NCBI GenBank assembly: GCA_001657315.1
Contig: LYSV01000025.1
Coordinates: 86,397 to 150,396 of the forward strand
DNA length: 64,000 nucleotides
Direction: 5' to 3'
DNA from: Flammeovirgaceae bacterium BBD 1991-12
GTDB taxonomy: Bacteria > Bacteroidota > Bacteroidia > Cytophagales > Cyclobacteriaceae
Made by a program: the position numbers and the translations under genes. Of the stretch, positions 35,172 through 44,900 are shown piece by piece (the stretch's first letter is position 1; each line of letters opens with the position of its first letter). The notes under the pieces were generated by a model. That model saw only the letters and a list, made by a program, of their open reading frames with translations. It ran no database searches and was not told the origin of the DNA.

Positions 35172-38100
35172 ATGAAAATTTGCCGATTCCTGTATACCAC
35201 TTTGGTTTTGCTTGCCGCAACTACCGCATACGCTCAACCGCTCTGGCTCCGTTCAGCAGCTATCTCTCCGGACGGAAGTCAGATCGCCTTTACCTACAAG
35301 GGAGATATTTTCGTAGTACCGGCCACGGGAGGCACGGCCATTCCACTTACCATGGACGATTCCCATGAATTCATGCCGGTCTGGTCCCACGACGGCACCC
35401 GGCTGGCATTTGCGTCCGACAGGTATGGCAATTTTGATACTTTCGTCATGCCTGTAGCTGGTGGAGAGCTGAGCCGGCTTACCTATCACTCTTCCGATGA
35501 TCTGCCCAATACCTTTACACCAAATGACGATCAGGTGATATTCAATTCATGGCGGGTGGACCTGGCGAAATATGCCCAGTTCCCCAACAGTCGAATGCCA
35601 GAACTCTATGCGGTGCCCGTTGGTGGCGGAAGGCCGTTAACGGTGCTGACCACACCTTCGGAGTCGACGATATACAACAAATCCGGGGACCGGATCTATT
35701 ATCAGGACAGAAAAGGGTATGAAGACCCTTTCCGAAAACATCACACCTCTTCCATTACCAGGGACATATGGGTATACGACGTCAGATCCGGCAAACATAC
35801 CCAGCTCACTACCTTTGAAGGAGAAGACCGGAACCCGGTTTTATCCCCCGATGAAAAATCGTTGTATTATCTGAGTGAGCAAAACGGCTCTTTTAATATT
35901 CACAAACTAAACCTTAGTGATCCAGCCAGTACTATACAACTGACAAAGCTTGACCGCCATCCTGTGCGTTACCTCAGCATTAGTAACGACGGACTAATGT
36001 GCTTTAGCTACAACGGCGAGTTATACACGTTCAGAGAAGGCGGTGAGCCTTCCAAGGTAAGTATACGGATCACCAGCACAAGGCAAAATATGGCAAGAGA
36101 GACTGTACCTATCTCATCGGGTATATCGGAAATGGAGATATCCCCTGACGGCAAGGAGTTTGTATTTGTAAAGCGTGGCGAGGTGTTCGTTTCGTCCGTA
36201 GACGGAGGAACCACCAAAAGGATCACCAACACCCCTGAGCAGGAAAGGTCGGTAAGCTTTAGTCCGGATGGCAGGTCTATCATTTATGCAGGCGAGCGCA
36301 ATGGCTCATGGAATATCTACGAAGCCAAAATGATGGATGAAGATGAGCCCTATTTCTTCGCAGCCACATTGATCGAGGAGAAAGCGTTGGCAGCCACATC
36401 GGCAGCTGAGTTCCAGCCAGTGTATTCTCCGGATGGAAAAAAGGTAGCCTATCTTGAGGAAAGAACCACCTTGAAAATACTTGACCTTGCCTCTGGAAAA
36501 TCGGAAGTGGTACTGCCCGCCAGGCGCAATTACTCCTATGCCGATGGGGACATCAGTTTCAGCTGGTCACCGGATAGCAAATGGATCGCCTCTGACATGC
36601 TGATGCCAAACCAGTGGATCGGAGAGATCGGCATTATCAATGTGGGCAGCAAAAAGGTGGTGAACATCACCAAAAGTGGCTATCAGGATTTTGTTCCCCG
36701 ATGGTCGGATGATGGCAGTATGGTTTATTGGTTTTCTGACCGGGACGGTATGAAAAACCACGGCAGTTGGGGCGCAGAATCGGATGTGTATGGTGTATTA
36801 CTTACACAAGAGGCTTATGATCAGTACCAATTGAGCAAGGAAGAAAAGGAGCTGGCGGATAAGGCTGAGGAAGAAGACGAAAAGGAGAAAGAAAAAAATA
36901 AGGACAAGGACAAGGATAAAGACAAAGATGAGGATGACAAGGATAAAGAAGTAAAACCCGTAATCATTGACTTCGATGATATCAAAAAAAGAAAAGTGAG
37001 GTTAACCGTCCACTCCTCAAGGCTGAGCGACGGATTGTTATCCAAGGATGGCGAGAAGCTCTACTATCTGGCACGGTTTGAAAAAGGCGTAGACCTGTGG
37101 ATGACCAAACTCAGAAGCAATGAAACAAAGCTCCTGACCAAACTGGGAGTAGGCAATGCAGGCCTGATTCTGAGTGAGGACGGGAAATCCATTTTTGTGA
37201 TCGCCGATGGCAAAGCATCCAAAGTGGATGCAGAGAGCGGGAAAAAAGAAGGGCTGAATTTCAAGGGGGAGATGGAACTGAAGAGGGAAAAGGAACGTGA
37301 ATACCTTTTTGGCCACATGTGGCAGCAGGTAGCGGACAAGTTTTATGTAAAAGACCTGCACAATGTGGACTGGGATGGGTTAAAGGACAACTATCGTCGT
37401 TTTCTGCCACATATCACCAACAATCATGATTTCGCTGAAATGATGAGTGAACTGCTGGGGGAGCTCAACGCCTCACATACCGGATGTCGTTACCAGCCTC
37501 GTAATGAGACGGCTGACCAGACCAGCTCTCTCGGACTCTTTTTCGACAATACCTATACAGGCAACGGGCTTAAAATTGAGGAGGTGTTAAAAGACGGACC
37601 CTGCGACAAGGATGATCTGAAGATCGCCACCGGTATGGTCATTGAAAAAATAGACGGTGTTACTCTCTCCCCTTCTATAAACCACTATGATGTAATGAAC
37701 CGGAAGCAGGGGGACAGGATCCGGCTATCGCTTTATGATCCTTCCAAAAAAGAACGGTTTGATCAGGTGATCAAGCCGGTGAGTCGCGGGGCGGAATACA
37801 ACCTGATGTATGAGCGCTGGGTGGCCAACCGTAAGAAGGAAGTGGAGGAAGCTTCCGGTGGCAGGATTGGTTATGTGCATGTTCGTGGTATGAATAACCC
37901 AAGCTACAGAACCGTATATGAGGAAGTACTAGGCGAAAACTATGACAAGGAATCACTGATCGTAGATACCCGGTCCAATGGAGGAGGATGGCTACACGAT
38001 GACCTCGCCACATTCCTGAACGGCAAGGAATACATTCGTATGGTACCGAGAGGTCAGGACCTGGGCAGCGAGCCACAGTTCAAATGGACCCGGTCCACCG

Positions 38101-38459
38101 TGGTGCTGATCGGCGAAAGCAATTATTCCGATGCTCACATGTTCCCATATACCTACAAGGCGCTGGGCATTGGCAAAACGATCGGGATGCCTATCCCGGG
38201 AACTGGAACCGCGGTCTGGTGGGAACGGCAGATCGACCCTACCCTTGTGTTTGGTATACCGCAGGTGGGCATGATCGATGTCAATGGGGATTACCTGGAA
38301 AACAAACAGCTGGAGCCGGATATTAAGATCAAAAACAGCTACGAAATGCTGGTACAAGGCAAGGACGAGCAGCTTCTGAAAGCTGTGGAGGTACTGTTAA
38401 GCGAAAAATCCGAAAAACCGGAGGGTACCTCGGTGGGTACGGTAGAAGGAGGGAAATAA
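35172..38459 (+). CDS. Tricorn-like protease (WD40/PD40 propeller, PDZ, S41 peptidase)
   Basis: 1095 residues. A signal peptide ends at AYA|QP, so it acts in the periplasm, unlike cytosolic archaeal tricorn. Residues ~25-550 have TolB/PD40 propeller repeats (AAISPDGSQIAFTYKGDIFVVP, VWSHDGTRLAFASDRYGNFD, SFSPDGRSIIYAGERNGSWNIY). A Lys/Asp/Glu-only run at about 557-592 is an unusual charged linker. The C-terminal catalytic half has His769 in NASHTGCRY, a PDZ-like domain (~790-870), and the S41 block VDTRSNGGGW followed by nucleophile Ser986 in ESNYSDAHMF. It would trim peptides or unfolded proteins. Monocistronic; no functional link with neighbours is evident. Confidence 0.93.
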   Translation: MKICRFLYTTLVLLAATTAYAQPLWLRSAAISPDGSQIAFTYKGDIFVVPATGGTAIPLTMDDSHEFMPVWSHDGTRLAFASDRYGNFDTFVMPVAGGELSRLTYHSSDDLPNTFTPNDDQVIFNSWRVDLAKYAQFPNSRMPELYAVPVGGGRPLTVLTTPSESTIYNKSGDRIYYQDRKGYEDPFRKHHTSSITRDIWVYDVRSGKHTQLTTFEGEDRNPVLSPDEKSLYYLSEQNGSFNIHKLNLSDPASTIQLTKLDRHPVRYLSISNDGLMCFSYNGELYTFREGGEPSKVSIRITSTRQNMARETVPISSGISEMEISPDGKEFVFVKRGEVFVSSVDGGTTKRITNTPEQERSVSFSPDGRSIIYAGERNGSWNIYEAKMMDEDEPYFFAATLIEEKALAATSAAEFQPVYSPDGKKVAYLEERTTLKILDLASGKSEVVLPARRNYSYADGDISFSWSPDSKWIASDMLMPNQWIGEIGIINVGSKKVVNITKSGYQDFVPRWSDDGSMVYWFSDRDGMKNHGSWGAESDVYGVLLTQEAYDQYQLSKEEKELADKAEEEDEKEKEKNKDKDKDKDKDEDDKDKEVKPVIIDFDDIKKRKVRLTVHSSRLSDGLLSKDGEKLYYLARFEKGVDLWMTKLRSNETKLLTKLGVGNAGLILSEDGKSIFVIADGKASKVDAESGKKEGLNFKGEMELKREKEREYLFGHMWQQVADKFYVKDLHNVDWDGLKDNYRRFLPHITNNHDFAEMMSELLGELNASHTGCRYQPRNETADQTSSLGLFFDNTYTGNGLKIEEVLKDGPCDKDDLKIATGMVIEKIDGVTLSPSINHYDVMNRKQGDRIRLSLYDPSKKERFDQVIKPVSRGAEYNLMYERWVANRKKEVEEASGGRIGYVHVRGMNNPSYRTVYEEVLGENYDKESLIVDTRSNGGGWLHDDLATFLNGKEYIRMVPRGQDLGSEPQFKWTRSTVVLIGESNYSDAHMFPYTYKALGIGKTIGMPIPGTGTAVWWERQIDPTLVFGIPQVGMIDVNGDYLENKQLEPDIKIKNSYEMLVQGKDEQLLKAVEVLLSEKSEKPEGTSVGTVEGGK

Positions 38460-39029
38460 CAAGTTCTTTAGCCGGGCTTTCCGGTGCTTAAAAATATGGA
38501 ATGCCGGGGTATTACATGAAGCCATGGCGTCAAAGTAGTAGCTTGTCCTGGCCGATAAATGAAACCACATCCTGTTCAGTGCCAGCAGTAAGGAGGAAGT
38601 CGTGGCACCACTCCGGAGTTCATTTGACATTATATCTTAAAGATTATTCTGGATCTACATTTTATCTTCGCATTGATCAGGATCAGTGGTGCCACGACTG
38701 ATACATTTCAGACATAATTTAAGGAAAAGGTAATCCTGTAATCAAGTACCCTGCGTCTCTGGCGCCTTTGCGGTGAAAAACAAGGTGTTTGACCTGTTTG
38801 AATTAGTATGTGAATTTTCCTAAACTTGACTAACTTGTTGTACTGTTTTTTTGATAATGTAACGAGAATTCTGAAAGTAGAGGTCCAAAATACAATTGCC
38901 TATCGTCACTATGAGCTATTTTACACGAAAAGATCACAAGGACGTTCAATGGTTCTGATGACCATTGGAAGAGGACATGACGTACATTGCATCTACACAG
39001 GATCACATTCATGGTAAGTTCATTATCGT
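38460..39029. other. Intergenic region with inverted repeat and repeat-element remnant
   Basis: 570 bases with no supported gene. It contains a 15-bp inverted repeat pair (38598-38699, separate entry) and, at 38751-38780, the phrase CTGCGTCTCTGGCGCCTTTG followed by CGGTGAAAAA. This resembles the CTTTGCGTCTTTGCGGTGAAA tracts that often surround GxxExxY genes in environmental bacteria and may be a remnant of such an element. Confidence 0.4.
38598..38699. repeat. 15-bp perfect inverted repeat spanning 102 bp
   Basis: AGTCGTGGCACCACT at 38598-38612 is repeated as its exact reverse complement AGTGGTGCCACGACT at 38685-38699, enclosing 72 bases. This is the architecture of a small inverted-repeat element or a long hairpin. 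No gene lies inside and no transposase is near. Confidence 0.6.
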
Positions 39030-39050
39030 ATGGATATTAAACAGAAATTC

Positions 39051-41258
39051 ATGAAGAAAATCTTACTGTTTTCTCTTGTATTATACGTGTTTGCGACCAG
39101 CTTTTCTGCCAGTGCACAACACACCGTGGCCAGATTGTGGAATGAGGTGCTTTTGGAAGGTATACGAAATGACTATGCGCGTCCCACGGTTCATGCCCGT
39201 AATCTGTTTCACATTTCAGCCGCCATGTATGATTGCTGGTCGGTATACGATCAGCAGTCGGTTAATTATTTCCTTGGAAGAAACATAGGTGGATTTAAGA
39301 TTGATTTTGAAGGTGTATCACTGCCTTTAAACATCGAGGAAGCCCAAAAGGAAGCCTTGAGTTATGCCTGTTACAGACTTATTACCCATCGGTTTAAAGA
39401 TTCCCCAGGTTCGGTAGAAACAAAAGCTCTGGCGGATAATCTAATGGCCACATTAGGACATGATACCAATGAAGAATCACAGGATTACACCTCCGGATCG
39501 CCTGCAGCTCTCGGAAATTATTTGGCGGCTAAAATAATTGAATTTGGTCTTCAGGATGGCTCAAATGAAGCAGGTGGATATCAAAACCTGTTTTATCAAC
39601 CCGCGAACGCTCCCATGATTGTTGCAAAGCCGGGCGGCCAGGACATATCAGATCCCAATCGCTGGCAGCCACTGGCTTTTGACGTATTCATAGATCAGGC
39701 AGGAAACGAAATTCCGGGAGAGATACCGGCGTTTTTAAGTCCTGAATGGGGAAATACCGTGCCATTTGCTTTAACGGAACAAGAGGAGATCACCTATGAA
39801 CGCGACGGAGCCAGTTATAAAGTCTATCATGATCCCGGAGCACCGGCTTACATTAATCCTGACGACCATGACGCCTCTGACGATTATAAATGGGGATTTG
39901 GTCTGGTTTCTGTTTGGTCCTCTCATCTGGACCCATCGGATGGTGTGACGTGGGATATTTCTCCCAACACTATTGGCAACCTGAAAATTTCGGATTTTCC
40001 TACCACCATAACAGGGCTGAAGGAATTTTACAACCTAATGGAAGGAGGGGATCCCGGCACAGGGTATTCCTCAAACCCCAAAACAGGTCAGCCTTACCCG
40101 GCACAATTGGTTTACCGCGGTGATTATGCTCGTGTGTTGGCAGAGTTTTGGGCGGACGGACCAGATTCCGAAACACCACCAGGGCACTGGTTCACGATCC
40201 TTAACTACGTGAATGACCATCCTCAATTAATGAAGAAGTTCAAGGGGGAAGGCGATGTGATGAATGATCTCGAATGGGATGTTAAAGGTTACTTTATGCT
40301 GGGTGGCGCCATGCATGATGCTGCCATAAGCGCGTGGGGAATAAAAGGATATTACGATTATATCCGGCCCATTTCGGCAATCCGTTACATGGCTGATCAA
40401 GGGCAGGCTTCGGACCCTGCTAAAATGAGCTACAATGAATCGGGTATTCCGCTGATTGAAGGATATATTGAATTAGTTGAGTCCGGTGACCCATTGGCCG
40501 GCATGATGAATGAAAACATTGGAAAAATAAAATTATTGACCTGGAGAGGGCCCGATTACATAACGGATCCTGAAATTGATGAGGCTGGAGTCGGGTGGAT
40601 ACTTGCTGAGAATTGGTGGCCCTACCAGCGGCCTACATTCGTTACCCCTCCTTTTGCCGGTTATGTTTCAGGGCATTCCACTTATTCAAGAGCCGCAGCT
40701 GAGGTATTAACTCTATTTACCGGTGATGAATACTTCCCCGGTGGGTTGGGTGAATTTATTGCCCCCAAAAATGAGTTCCTTGTTTTCGAGGAAGGCCCGT
40801 CTGAGGATGTAGTACTGCAATGGGCAAAATACTATGATGCCTCTGATCAGTGCAGCCTGTCTCGAATATGGGGCGGCATTCACCCTCCGGTGGATGATAT
40901 CCCGGGAAGGTTGATAGGTGAAAAAGTCGGGAACCGCGCTTTTGAACATGCCGAAAAATTCTTTAACGGTACTATTGTGGGAGTAGAAAGAGAATCAGAG
41001 AATGCGTTTACGTTATATCCCAATCCTGCATCTGATGGTTCAGCTATACATTTAAGCAACTTAGATCCATCACGGGTAAAAGAAGTACACCTTGTTGGGT
41101 CTGGTGGACAAAATATCAGTTTATCCTACCAGTTTAAGAGTAAGCAATTGTCAAATTCTGTCGAAATTAAGCTGCCCTACCTGTCAAAGGGCATTTATGT
41201 ACTAAAATTACTATTAGATAACGGTACTCTTTCCAAAAGGGTGAGTATTTTGGATTAA
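39051..41258 (+). CDS. Secreted vanadium-dependent haloperoxidase / PAP2-type protein with T9SS sorting domain
   Basis: 735 residues from the ATG at 39051, which begins a clean signal peptide (MKKILLFSLVLYVFATSFSA, cleaved at ASA|Q); a frame from 39030 adds MDIKQKF. All vanadate-binding positions of vanadium haloperoxidases are present with the right spacing. Counting from 39030 they are Lys439 and Arg446 in KGYYDYIRP, Ser547-Gly548-His549 in VSGHSTYS, and Arg612 and His618 in SRIWGGIHPPVDD. It should oxidise halide with hydrogen peroxide, or act as a phosphatase, outside the cell. The C-terminus starts FTLYPNPASDGS and ends RVSILD, a T9SS sorting domain. The halide (Cl, Br, I) cannot be told from sequence. 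Confidence 0.93.
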   Translation: MKKILLFSLVLYVFATSFSASAQHTVARLWNEVLLEGIRNDYARPTVHARNLFHISAAMYDCWSVYDQQSVNYFLGRNIGGFKIDFEGVSLPLNIEEAQKEALSYACYRLITHRFKDSPGSVETKALADNLMATLGHDTNEESQDYTSGSPAALGNYLAAKIIEFGLQDGSNEAGGYQNLFYQPANAPMIVAKPGGQDISDPNRWQPLAFDVFIDQAGNEIPGEIPAFLSPEWGNTVPFALTEQEEITYERDGASYKVYHDPGAPAYINPDDHDASDDYKWGFGLVSVWSSHLDPSDGVTWDISPNTIGNLKISDFPTTITGLKEFYNLMEGGDPGTGYSSNPKTGQPYPAQLVYRGDYARVLAEFWADGPDSETPPGHWFTILNYVNDHPQLMKKFKGEGDVMNDLEWDVKGYFMLGGAMHDAAISAWGIKGYYDYIRPISAIRYMADQGQASDPAKMSYNESGIPLIEGYIELVESGDPLAGMMNENIGKIKLLTWRGPDYITDPEIDEAGVGWILAENWWPYQRPTFVTPPFAGYVSGHSTYSRAAAEVLTLFTGDEYFPGGLGEFIAPKNEFLVFEEGPSEDVVLQWAKYYDASDQCSLSRIWGGIHPPVDDIPGRLIGEKVGNRAFEHAEKFFNGTIVGVERESENAFTLYPNPASDGSAIHLSNLDPSRVKEVHLVGSGGQNISLSYQFKSKQLSNSVEIKLPYLSKGIYVLKLLLDNGTLSKRVSILD

Positions 41259-41416
41259 GTCTCTGAATTCATAAGAGAAACCTCTTTTAACCGCTATAGA
41301 TTGAGTGTCACCACGCATTCAGACTTCTGCAATTAGCTTGTAGAATAATGACCAATTTAATTTATGACCATTTTTTTTAATACCCGTTCATTTATTTGTT
41401 TACAAAGGGGTAAATA

Positions 41417-41592
41417 ATGAAATCAACGTTGGGTGAATTTGAAGAGATCGTATTGCTGCTGGTAGCCGTGCAGCATAATTAGGCATACGGGCTTTCTATC
41501 GCAACTGCCATTGAGGAAACTACAACGAAACAGGATTTGTAAGATCGGAGTTCGGAGGCTCTTCCAAAGAGCGGAGCGGACGCATAATTCAG
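41417..41592 (+). pseudogene. PadR family regulator, pseudogene
   Basis: From the ATG at 41417 the sequence reads MKSTLGEFEEIVLLLVAVQHN, then an in-frame TAG (41480-41482), then AYGLSIATAIEETTTK, an obvious PadR N-terminus (compare the intact gene at 7808-8131: GELEELILL...EAYGVAIVAEIKETTG). About 25 codons covering the recognition helix are missing. The match resumes in another frame at 41533 with GFVRSEFGGSSKERSGRIIQ, aligning with GFMKSRMGGATSERGGRRKR. The gene is thus broken by a nonsense codon, an internal deletion and a frame change. The permease normally paired with such genes is absent. Confidence 0.85.
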
Positions 41593-41880
41593 GCAATGAG
41601 AACAACCTTGTGAACTCACCTCCCGCCCAGACTCCCGGCAATGCCGGGCAATTTCCGGAAATGAAAAAGATTTCAAAGTTACGATACACCATGAATTGTT
41701 TGTTTTCCAATGGAGAACGCCGCTTTTATGAGGATCACGGCTATTAGGCATTGAGATCTTTTATTTTTCTTCATTTGATGAGTCCTCGAAGGTAGGCGCC
41801 GAAGGAGATGTAGGGGCGTATTGGAGGTTGTGGGATCAGGAGGAACGGTTGAAGTTTTGAGTATTGAGTCCTTAGTCGTA

Positions 41881-41922
41881 AGTCTTAAGTAGTAAGTACC
41901 TTATTACTTACTACTTAAGACT
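41881..41922. terminator. 18-bp perfect palindrome between convergent genes
   Basis: Perfect 18-base arms at 41881-41898 and 41905-41922 with a 6-base CCTTAT loop, 38 bases after the minus-strand adenylation-protein gene ends. AT-rich and built from TAAGTAGTAAGT-type repeats; it would work as a terminator for that gene. Confidence 0.6.
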
Positions 41923-41960
41923 CACAACTATTTTGCAGCATAAAAATCCCACCTTGTGCG

Positions 41961-44900
41961 CTACGAAACAGCATGCGTACGGACACCCACCCCCTGTCGC
42001 TGATCTACAATTCGCCCAATAAGCCATATAAACGGCTCGACTTGCCCTTTTAGTAGGCAGGTCCCCTCACAAATGCTATGAAGCAATGCTTGTACATCAG
42101 ATGAATGCAAAGCGGCGACCGCGGCCCTCTCTGTAAGAAGCAACAAACAAGAAGGTAAATCACAACCCTTATGAGCACTTAACCTAACGTCTCCATCTTT
42201 CACTAAAATTGTGATTGACTCGGACTGTTCAGAAACACTAACGGATATGGCTAGATTTGGGGTTGGAGCAGAAACCTCAGCCATCGATTTTTTCAGGTAG
42301 TCAGCGAATGCATTGGCCCAGACCTCAACATCTGAGTGCGTTATGTTAGAGTCCCTGGTTTCATCATGTGTTGCAGCGAGTTGCCTATCCACTTCACATT
42401 CTGCTTCGATGAGAGCTTCCAGCGTTTTGTCCACATCTTCACGCGTATGAGCAGCCGAACAGATAAGTCTTAAGCGGCCTCGTCCGCTTTCCACAATGGG
42501 ATAGGTCACTGCCGATGTTTGAACGCCACGCTGATATAAGTTCTGTACTATTGCGTAAAGTTTATCCTTGTCGCTAAAGTGAGGAGTAACAATAGGTCCG
42601 TCTCCGGTTCCCAGATCATACCCTGCCTCTTCGAATCGCTTGCGCATGTAACGAGTGGTATCCCACAGTCGCTTACGTAATGCGTCATCGGAGCGGAGGC
42701 GCCGTAGCGCAGTGAGCGCTGCTGCCATATCCGCCGGGCTAATGGAAGCCTGAAAAATGTAGGCCCTGGAAGATGACTTCAAAAGGTCAACGTGTTCCTG
42801 GCTGGCCGCAACTACTCCGCCAAGACTACCCAGGGCTTTGCTGAGTGTTGTCATGATGAAATCCACCTCTTCCGTAACGCCTTGAGCGGCACAAATACCT
42901 GCTCCACCTTCACCATAAAAGCCAAAAGAATGCGCCTCGTCGACGAGCACGAGTGCATTATATTTTTTTGCCGTACGCACGATCTCTGCAACCGGCGCGG
43001 CGCCTTCGCCCATACTGTATACGCCTTCCAGAACAACCAGAATAGTGCGATAGGGCGACACTTCTGACTCAAGAACAGCCTCCAGGTCAGATGCGTTGTT
43101 GTGTTGGAACGTTCGGATAGTCGCACCGCACAGACGAGCCCCATCAACAATGGAAGCATGACAGAGCTGATCGATAACAACCACATCATTTCTCCCCAAA
43201 AGCCCCGCAACCGCTCCGACATTGGCTGTATAACCGGTCGGAAACAGACAGGCGCCGGGCTTTCCTACCAAATCAGCAAACTCTGTTTCGAACTCCAGGT
43301 GTTGGTCGGTCATACCTGACGCTGCAGCCGAGGTACCCATTCCGGTCCCAAAACGCTCCAGGGCAGCAGAAGCTTCCTTCATAACTTCCTGATCCCGGTT
43401 CAGGCCAAGATACAGATTGGTCGTCCATATGATCGCTTCCTGCTCTTCATCATTATAGGCATCGCCTACGATACCTCTGGTTGCGCTTCCCGTTCGCAAT
43501 ACCTTACTGTAAGGGTTTCTGCGATTGTTGTTCACCATGCGCATGACTTCCTGAACCAGCTTGCTTTTATCTGTAGCACTCCATGCAGGTGCCTTTGCGG
43601 CCTGGAATGTCGGATGGCTGGACTGAATATGTGTTTGGAAGCTGGCAAGTGAATCGGCAGCTACACAAGACAGCTTATCTGCTGAACAGTTATCGATGGC
43701 ACTTCCCGTAATATTGACAATATAATTGACCAGCGCATTTGGTGTGGCGTGTTCAAAGATCGCACGAGCTGGCAACTCCCGACCCAATAATCTGCTAAGT
43801 CGACTGCTCAACTCCAAAGTAGTCAGCGAGTCGAGGCCAAGGCCATCGAACGAATGGTCTGGCAACACATGTGCCGGATCACTTAAGTTAAGGAGAGAGG
43901 CTACCTCGCTCTGAATGATCGACAATATCGCTGCCTGTTGTTCGTTGTTTGAGCCTGCCAGACGTTGTAAGGGAAGGCTGTTGCTGTTTACTGCGTCAGC
44001 ACCCTGGCTTAATGTAACGGCACCTTGCTCAAAACGCCCCTCCTCTTCCAGGCTCATGAGTTTCTTACGATCAAGTTTGTCATTGGGTAAAAGAGGCAAT
44101 GCTTTGAGGTGCCTCACCACTTGAGGAACCATATACTTTGGCAGGCGTTTTGATAAATAGGACTTGACTGCCGCCTCCGTTACCGCTTCATTCCGGCTTA
44201 CAACATAGACTACCAGTATTTTCTGACCAATGCCTCCATCTAGGGCAGCCGCTGCCGCAGCGTCAACACCCGGCATCGACTCAAGTGTTGATTCAATTTC
44301 TTCCAATTCAATTCGAAAGCCCCTGATCTTTACTTGTTGGTCGACCCGGCCAAGAAATTCGATCTCTCCATTTTCTGTCCAGCGACACAGATCGCCCGTT
44401 TTGTACAACCGGCCATCCGGAATAAGATCAACAGGTTCCATCTCGATAAAACGCTCCCTTGTCAGCGCTTCATCGTACAGGTAACCACGCGCAAGCTTGC
44501 TTCCTGCGAGATACAATTCTCCTGCATCTCCAGCAGAAACAGGTCGCAAAGCATCATCCAAAATGTAGGCACGCGAGTCTGGCACCGACCTGCCAATCGT
44601 AACCACCTGTGTACCCGAAGGAACTTCAGCAATGGTCGAATAAACGGTATCTTCAGTAGGACCATACGCATTTAACACGCGCAGGTCCGGCTTTTGTGCA
44701 TACACCTGTTCAACCAGTGAACGCTTGAGCGCTTCGCCACCAAATACCAGACATCGTACCCCCTCAGGCAATCTTGCTGTAGAGAGCAATGCCTGCACCG
44801 CTGATGCAACCATTACACATGTTCTCACCTGATCTACTGCAGGAAGTGTGGTCAGCTCAAGGGCGTTTTTCGCAAGTATTACAGTGCCACCCAGCGATAA

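Larger units (their letters stand above)
41259..41960. other. Intergenic region with decayed PadR gene and a palindrome
   Basis: About 700 bases between convergent genes. It contains the PadR pseudogene (41417-41592) and a perfect 18-bp palindrome (41881-41922). Between them I see degenerate coding-like sequence with no assignable product. Confidence 0.55.

Noticed and set aside
36880..36960. Tandem-like AAGGACAAGGACAAGGATAA repeat considered as a satellite or CRISPR-like repeat
   Set aside because: It is in-frame coding sequence for the charged linker of the tricorn-like protease; no spacers.
38501..38701. 66-codon plus-strand frame in the intergenic stretch
   Set aside because: No family resemblance, and its 3' half is made of the inverted-repeat element.
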